DNA of 64,000 bases from a virus, in IMG/VR virus record IMGVR_UViG_3300046529_000477, positions 1 to 64,000 of that record; one strand, given 5' to 3'. A program made the translations under genes and the position numbers. Within the stretch, counting starts at the first letter, position 1; every line of letters begins with the position of its first letter. Below the pieces are notes generated by a model. It was not told the origin of the DNA. It worked only from the letters and a program-made list of their open reading frames with translations, and ran no database searches. This document shows, piece by piece, positions 61,580-64,000 of the stretch.

Positions 61580-61794
61580 TTTTACCAATTTTCGGGGTTA
61601 ATTGCTACTTAATGGCATGGTTTGTTGATATTCACATTTGGTCAGACAGTTTCGATCTGATTAAAAACATAGCATTGTCATTAATAGGTATTGCAATGGG
61701 CATAATGGGATGCGTAAATACTTTTTTAGCTATGAAACAACGCATTAAAAAATACAAAGAGGAAAATAAAACCAACAAAAAGAAAGCAGCTTAA
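61510..61794 (+). CDS. Small membrane protein, 94 aa
   Basis: I prefer ATG at 61510 (MLHFFSDIVDKQLHILEAKG) because upstream starts would overlap the previous gene by over 150 nt. Two membrane segments (residues about 21-38 and 54-75) and a Lys-rich C-terminus (KQRIKKYKEENKTNKKKAA) are visible. Possibly a holin-type protein; not certain. Confidence 0.5.
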   Translation: MLHFFSDIVDKQLHILEAKGAWVILPIFGVNCYLMAWFVDIHIWSDSFDLIKNIALSLIGIAMGIMGCVNTFLAMKQRIKKYKEENKTNKKKAA

Positions 61795-61825
61795 TTATTA
61801 TTTATTCATCTCAAAATTAAATTTT

Positions 61826-62269
61826 ATGTCATTTTTTGATTTCCATTGGTTCACAGATTTATTCAATTCTGCTGAAAAGGCTTGGCACAAGTTAGAGCCA
61901 CAAGTACAAAATGCTTTAATTCATGGTTCAGGAGTGGTTAAAGTTATCAACGATAATCTCCAGGCAACACCCCAAGTAATATTTGATTTAATAGACAAAA
62001 AGTTTCCTGATTTAACAAAAGAAAATCTTACCGAAGGATTAGCCAAAGTAAGTGCTTCGTTTGGCATTGCGGAAGCCGTAGATAGCCCCGATATACTTAC
62101 TCTTATACAAAACCTACAAAAGTATTTTTCAGGTTTAAAAGGCAAATTTTGGGAAGCAGCAGCTTCTACTATTTCTCAAGTTTTAGCGATTGCATTAGCA
62201 CCGGATGAAACACCGATGGCAAAGATTGTGCAGTTAATTGAGTTTGTTTTCCGCAAGAAGTTACCATAA
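61826..62269 (+). CDS. Conserved phage hypothetical protein, 147 aa
   Basis: A helical protein with amphipathic segments (FFDFHWFTDLFNSAEKAWHK; KFPDLTKENLTEGLAKVSAS), no signal and no membrane helix long enough to be sure. The general pattern resembles small proteins found at the end of the lysis block in Bacteroidota phages. It is the last plus-strand gene before a hairpin and the tRNA-like gene. The stretch 62270-62367 shows no gene. Confidence 0.55.
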   Translation: MSFFDFHWFTDLFNSAEKAWHKLEPQVQNALIHGSGVVKVINDNLQATPQVIFDLIDKKFPDLTKENLTEGLAKVSASFGIAEAVDSPDILTLIQNLQKYFSGLKGKFWEAAASTISQVLAIALAPDETPMAKIVQLIEFVFRKKLP

Positions 62270-62367
62270 TAATTTCCTTTGATAAACCACAAATAAATAA
62301 CCCCCAATTAAAAGAAGAACATAAGCCAGAAATGACAGATATTTTAGATAAATATGAATAAATAAAA

Positions 62368-62395
62368 ATGCCGTTCTGCTACTAACAGACGGCAT
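62368..62395 (+). terminator. Hairpin ending the late unit
   Basis: ATGCCGT (62368-62374) pairs with ACGGCAT (62389-62395), with further CTG/CAG pairing inside. The tract after it is A/T-rich but not a clean T run. It lies about 100 bp after the last plus-strand gene. Confidence 0.5.
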
Positions 62396-62415
62396 ATTAT
62401 AAATTTTGGAACAAA

Positions 62416-62486
62416 AGGCGTGTAGCTCAATGGACAGAGCGTCACTTAACTTGGTGAAGGTTGCAAGTTCGACCCTTGCCACGCCT
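62416..62486 (+). tRNA. tRNA-like gene with short anticodon arm (Arg-like body)
   Basis: AGGCGTG (62416-62422) pairs with CACGCCT (62480-62486) over 7 bp, followed by TA, a perfect D arm GCTC/GAGC with an AATGGACA loop, and a perfect T arm GCAAG/CTTGC with TTCGACC. The body looks like tRNA-Arg. The anticodon arm (62442-62457) is one base short: TCACT/GGTGA leaves only six loop bases, so no anticodon with a proper U33 and purine 37 can be read. It may be a pseudo-tRNA or tRNA mimic. The 73-codon antisense frame is an artefact. Confidence 0.65.
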
Positions 62487-62518
62487 CACTTTTGCTTTGT
62501 AAAGATAGCAATTAAACA

Positions 62519-62712
62519 CAAAAAGGCAAAATTAATTTGCCTTAAATTGTTCGGTAATGTTAGATAGTAATTGTATGCTATCGCTCACATTAGAGGTTTA
62601 GCAAGTTTCTTAGCCCATTACTTTGAAATTACACGCTAACATACATTATCCGTCGTGACAGCAACATCCCACTTTCGCCGAGTGGTTGCCCCGTTTTTAC
62701 GGGGCTTTGTTG
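62519..62712 (-). ncRNA. Candidate small RNA with own promoter and terminator
   Basis: On the minus strand a -33/-7 promoter (62749-62717) lies just before this segment and a rho-independent terminator (62543-62523, then T run) closes it, giving about 190 nt without an ORF. Pairings include GCCCCGT with ACGGGGC (62688-62694/62699-62705), GCAAC/GTTGC plus CACT/AGTG (62661-62665/62685-62689; 62670-62673/62681-62684), and a long-range stem between 62553-62560 and 62643-62651. It is similar in length and rod shape to 6S RNA, but no match is claimed. Confidence 0.5.
62523..62543 (-). terminator. Minus-strand terminator of the small RNA
   Basis: AAGGCAAA (62523-62530) and TTTGCCTT (62536-62543) form a perfect 8-bp stem with a 5-nt loop. 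On the minus strand it runs into TTTTTGTG. Confidence 0.65.
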
Positions 62713-62718
62713 TTTTGT
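62688..62718 (+). terminator. Plus-strand terminator-like hairpin
   Basis: GCCCCGT (62688-62694), TTTT loop, ACGGGGC (62699-62705), then TTTGTTGTTTTG. The stem is strong on both strands. In the minus-strand RNA it forms the 5' hairpin; on the plus strand it would terminate transcription just before the resolvase-like fragment. Confidence 0.55.
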
Positions 62719-62749
62719 AAAGATACGATTGAAGCAAGAATTAGACAAA
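62717..62749 (-). promoter_or_regulatory. Minus-strand Bacteroidota-type promoter
   Basis: Read on the minus strand: TTTG (62749-62746), 20 nt, then TATCTTTAC (62725-62717), matching TTTG-N19-21-TAnnTTTG apart from the last base. A second copy of the same element, TTTG-N19-TATCTTTAC, lies at 62530-62499 next to the small-RNA terminator. Confidence 0.55.
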
Positions 62750-62945
62750 ATGCAGCTAATAGAAGTTATTCTGTTATTTTAGGACAAGTTACCGAACATC
62801 TTATACCATTTCATACCAAATTTCCTTTTAATCCAAAAGATTCAAGATTCATTGGAAGTCCTATTGATTTAATAGTATTTGATGGAGTTTCAGACGAATT
62901 AGACGAAGTGACTATTTATTTTGTTGAAATCAAAACAGGCAGAGG

Positions 62946-63143
62946 TTATTTATCTTCCAAACAAAAAAAGATAAAAGATGCAGTAGATAACAATCGTGTT
63001 AAATGGCATTTAGTTAAAGCAGATGAAATTTGACAGGCTGCATCTTCATCAGTTTTATCTATACAAACCCATTTTGGTTTTTTTTCTTTTAACCTTCTCA
63101 AAATTTCCTTTTCGTAATCTTCAATAATTTTTTGATTTTCCAT
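62946..63143 (-). CDS. Small protein, 65 aa, possibly 3'-disrupted
   Basis: MENQKIIEDYEKEILRRLKE is a plausible start 10 nt after a coupled membrane-protein gene. Up to about residue 38 it looks coding (KKPKWVCIDKTDEDAACQ), but the last 27 residues are antisense to the resolvase-like gene, so its true C-terminus may be lost at a junction near 63033. Confidence 0.4.
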   Translation of the reverse strand: MENQKIIEDYEKEILRRLKEKKPKWVCIDKTDEDAACQISSALTKCHLTRLLSTASFIFFCLEDK

Positions 63144-63153
63144 TTTTTAGTTT

Positions 63154-63258
63154 TTATGCTTTAACATGTATATAGTTACCTGCTAATCCAATCCCTGAAA
63201 TTAAAAAGCACCCAATACAAATTGCCCTCATTATAGCATACACATTTGGATTAATCAT
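63154..63258 (-). CDS. Tiny membrane protein, 34 aa
   Basis: MINPNVYAIMRAICIGCFLI continues into a single membrane helix (CIGCFLISGIGLAG). The ATG follows the previous TAA by 1 nt, which is close coupling. Such microproteins form a row here. Confidence 0.5.
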   Translation of the reverse strand: MINPNVYAIMRAICIGCFLISGIGLAGNYIHVKA

Positions 63259-63259
63259 T

Positions 63260-63364
63260 TTAGAAAAGTTTATAAAGTAACATGATTTCAATCATAAATA
63301 AAGCAGCAATTAGAACATACGTAAAAATTGCAGCTATGTTGTAGGTTTTTGTTTTTGTAGTCAT
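63260..63364 (-). CDS. Tiny membrane protein, 34 aa
   Basis: MTTKTKTYNIAAIFTYVLIA and AALFMIEIMLLYKLF give a basic start and one membrane helix. It starts 7 nt after the stop of the lipoprotein gene on the minus strand. Function unknown. Confidence 0.5.
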   Translation of the reverse strand: MTTKTKTYNIAAIFTYVLIAALFMIEIMLLYKLF

Positions 63365-63371
63365 AATTGTT

Positions 63372-63734
63372 TTATTGAATAAAAGCATGAATTAATTTAA
63401 GTGTATCAGGTAAAGGATAAGCAACTCCATAAGGTTGCCAACTACCATTTACTAATTTATAATCCCTAATAGCTATTATATGCGATTTATGCCATTGGTA
63501 ACCATGAATGATAGTAAGTGTATCTGGCTTTGAATGAGGTTCACCAATCGCTTGCCAATGCCCATTTTGATTAAGTTCATAATCTTGCACCCTTGTAAGT
63601 TTGGGTTGAACAGTACAACCAAAAAAAAGCATAAATACCAAAGGATGCCAATGAGTCTTTAAAAATGTTCTTATTCCCTTCTTAGTTAGTAATAATGAAA
63701 GAAAAAATATCTTTATCTTATGTTTTGTTTTCAT
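63372..63734 (-). CDS. Putative lipoprotein with a tandem repeat
   Basis: I start at 63734 (MKTKHKIKIFFLSLLLT) because it overlaps the preceding small gene as neighbours do. A hydrophobic FMLFFGC gives a lipobox Cys at about residue 40, so the signal is unusually long. The mature part has two similar units: VQDYELNQNGHWQAIGEPHS and IRDYKLVNGSWQPYGVAYPL, each followed by PDTL. Exported surface protein, role unknown. Confidence 0.6.
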   Translation of the reverse strand: MKTKHKIKIFFLSLLLTKKGIRTFLKTHWHPLVFMLFFGCTVQPKLTRVQDYELNQNGHWQAIGEPHSKPDTLTIIHGYQWHKSHIIAIRDYKLVNGSWQPYGVAYPLPDTLKLIHAFIQ

Positions 63735-63819
63735 GAAATATAATTTTATATACCATAACAAAAATGATAATTATAAGCAAACCGGCTATTACTGCTAATA
63801 CAGTTAAAACATTTCCCAT
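63718..63819 (-). CDS. Tiny membrane protein, 33 aa
   Basis: MGNVLTVLAVIAGLLIIIIF is a typical membrane helix followed by YKIIFHENKT. It lies 5 nt after the partial gene's stop and overlaps the start of the lipoprotein gene by 17 nt. Confidence 0.5.
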   Translation of the reverse strand: MGNVLTVLAVIAGLLIIIIFVMVYKIIFHENKT

Positions 63820-63824
63820 ATCTA

Positions 63825-64000
63825 TTAAATATAATGTAATAATAAATCTTGAAGTTTAGTATTAAATTCATCTTCTGTAATTTTTACTGCATATACATGA
63901 GTAAGTTCCAGGATAGCTATTTGCGATTCCCACAAACCTATCCGGCAAGACAATTCAAATTCATCTTCTCTATCCCTATACATTAGAACTTCTATATTGT
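63825..64000 (-). CDS. Partial hypothetical protein at window edge
   Basis: The frame is open to the window end on the minus strand; visible residues include MYRDREDEFELSCRIGLWES and VYAVKITEDEFNTKLQDLLL. It is the most upstream visible gene of the right-hand operon, so its start is outside. The Met within the window could also be the start. Confidence 0.45.
   Translation of the reverse strand, partial: NIEVLMYRDREDEFELSCRIGLWESQIAILELTHVYAVKITEDEFNTKLQDLLLHYI

Larger units (their letters stand above)
62686..63033 (+). pseudogene. Holliday-junction-resolvase-like gene, 5'-truncated
   Basis: From about residue 22 on, the protein reads SYSVILGQVTEHLIPF, then FPFNPKDSRFIGSPIDLIVF and VEIKTGRGYLS, the pattern of the Holliday-junction-resolvase-related endonuclease family (PF10107-like), including the D and ExK nuclease residues. 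The usual N-terminal membrane/coil part of about 60 residues is missing. There is no ATG, only TTG codons, and the first codons lie inside a terminator hairpin and a promoter on the other strand. I therefore call it a truncated copy, although expression from TTG cannot be ruled out. Confidence 0.6.

Noticed and set aside
62261-62482. 73-codon minus-strand frame antisense to the tRNA-like gene at 62416
   Set aside because: Its N-terminus is the antisense of tRNA arms, a well-known artefact, and the rest is a hydrophobic A/T-rich translation.
1-64000. Stop-codon recoding as in some crAss-like phages
   Set aside because: TAG ends several intact genes at the expected place (for example 12139, 17794, 25295, 30083), and no gene continues through in-frame TAG.
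1-64000. Integrase, ParA or reverse transcriptase for a temperate, plasmid-like or diversity-generating element
   Set aside because: I found no tyrosine or serine recombinase motif, no Walker-type ParA and no RT YxDD motif in the coding frames; the C1/Cro-like and RHH genes alone do not prove a temperate life.

Overview
This 64 kb window is a strongly AT-rich tailed-phage genome, or most of one, from a Bacteroidota host. The host assignment rests on four things seen in the sequence: starts preceded by A/T-rich leaders rather than Shine-Dalgarno sites; -33/-7 promoters of the TTTG / TAnnTTTG type; Sec signal peptides ending in A, S or T followed by Gln; and several protein families that I associate with Bacteroidota phages. 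TAG, TAA and TGA all end recognisable genes, so no stop recoding is visible. The large terminase (711 aa), portal (791 aa), HK97-type capsid protein, three small ring/connector-like proteins and a 1162-aa nozzle (stabilization) protein together look like a podovirus related in its virion module to crAss-like phages (inference). No DNA or RNA polymerase, primase, integrase or recognisable endolysin is present.

Layout. At 161-1910 a ribbon-helix-helix regulator lies behind three palindromic operators and is followed by small membrane and lipoprotein genes. At 9132-2325, on the minus strand, an early operon carries a Cro/C1-like repressor, a DUF1376-type replication protein, small zinc-ribbon and conserved phage proteins, a stand-alone DnaA domain IV protein, a winged-helix protein and a helicase-DNA methyltransferase fusion. 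Micro-ORFs that share a peptide motif sit between these genes. At about 9200-10280 is a largely non-coding block holding three multi-helix RNA domains and a tRNA-like sequence. From 10286 the plus strand starts with small membrane proteins and then a glycan/methylation cassette (GT2, GT11, two FkbM-type methyltransferases, GT47, GT25) mixed with small conserved phage genes, and ends with GroES and a strong terminator at 18108.

From 18162 to 62269 the late genes follow: a double GroES-like protein, ring and nozzle proteins, internal virion (ejection) candidates, terminase, a second GT25-like protein, portal, scaffold candidate, major capsid protein, then a tail-fibre/spike block and a lysis-like membrane block. 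Five late genes share a promoter-plus-leader element, TATAATTTTAC-like, 3 nt, ACCAAAACTAATT. Six of seven fibre/spike-region genes encode Sec signal peptides followed by Gln, and one spike fuses a beta-helix to a PF04185-like phosphoesterase. Two HNH homing endonucleases occur, one intact and one a C-terminal remnant.

The right end (62370-64000) has another degenerate tRNA-like gene, a probable minus-strand small RNA with its own promoter and terminator, a 5'-truncated Holliday-junction-resolvase-like gene, and a minus-strand operon of tiny membrane proteins and a lipoprotein that runs out of the window.

Working together, the phage appears to use host polymerases recruited by its own initiator-like proteins, to carry its own chaperonin cofactors for virion folding, and to edit surface glycans with the cassette. 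The non-coding RNA block at 9340-10200 and the exported spike-like proteins are the least explained parts.
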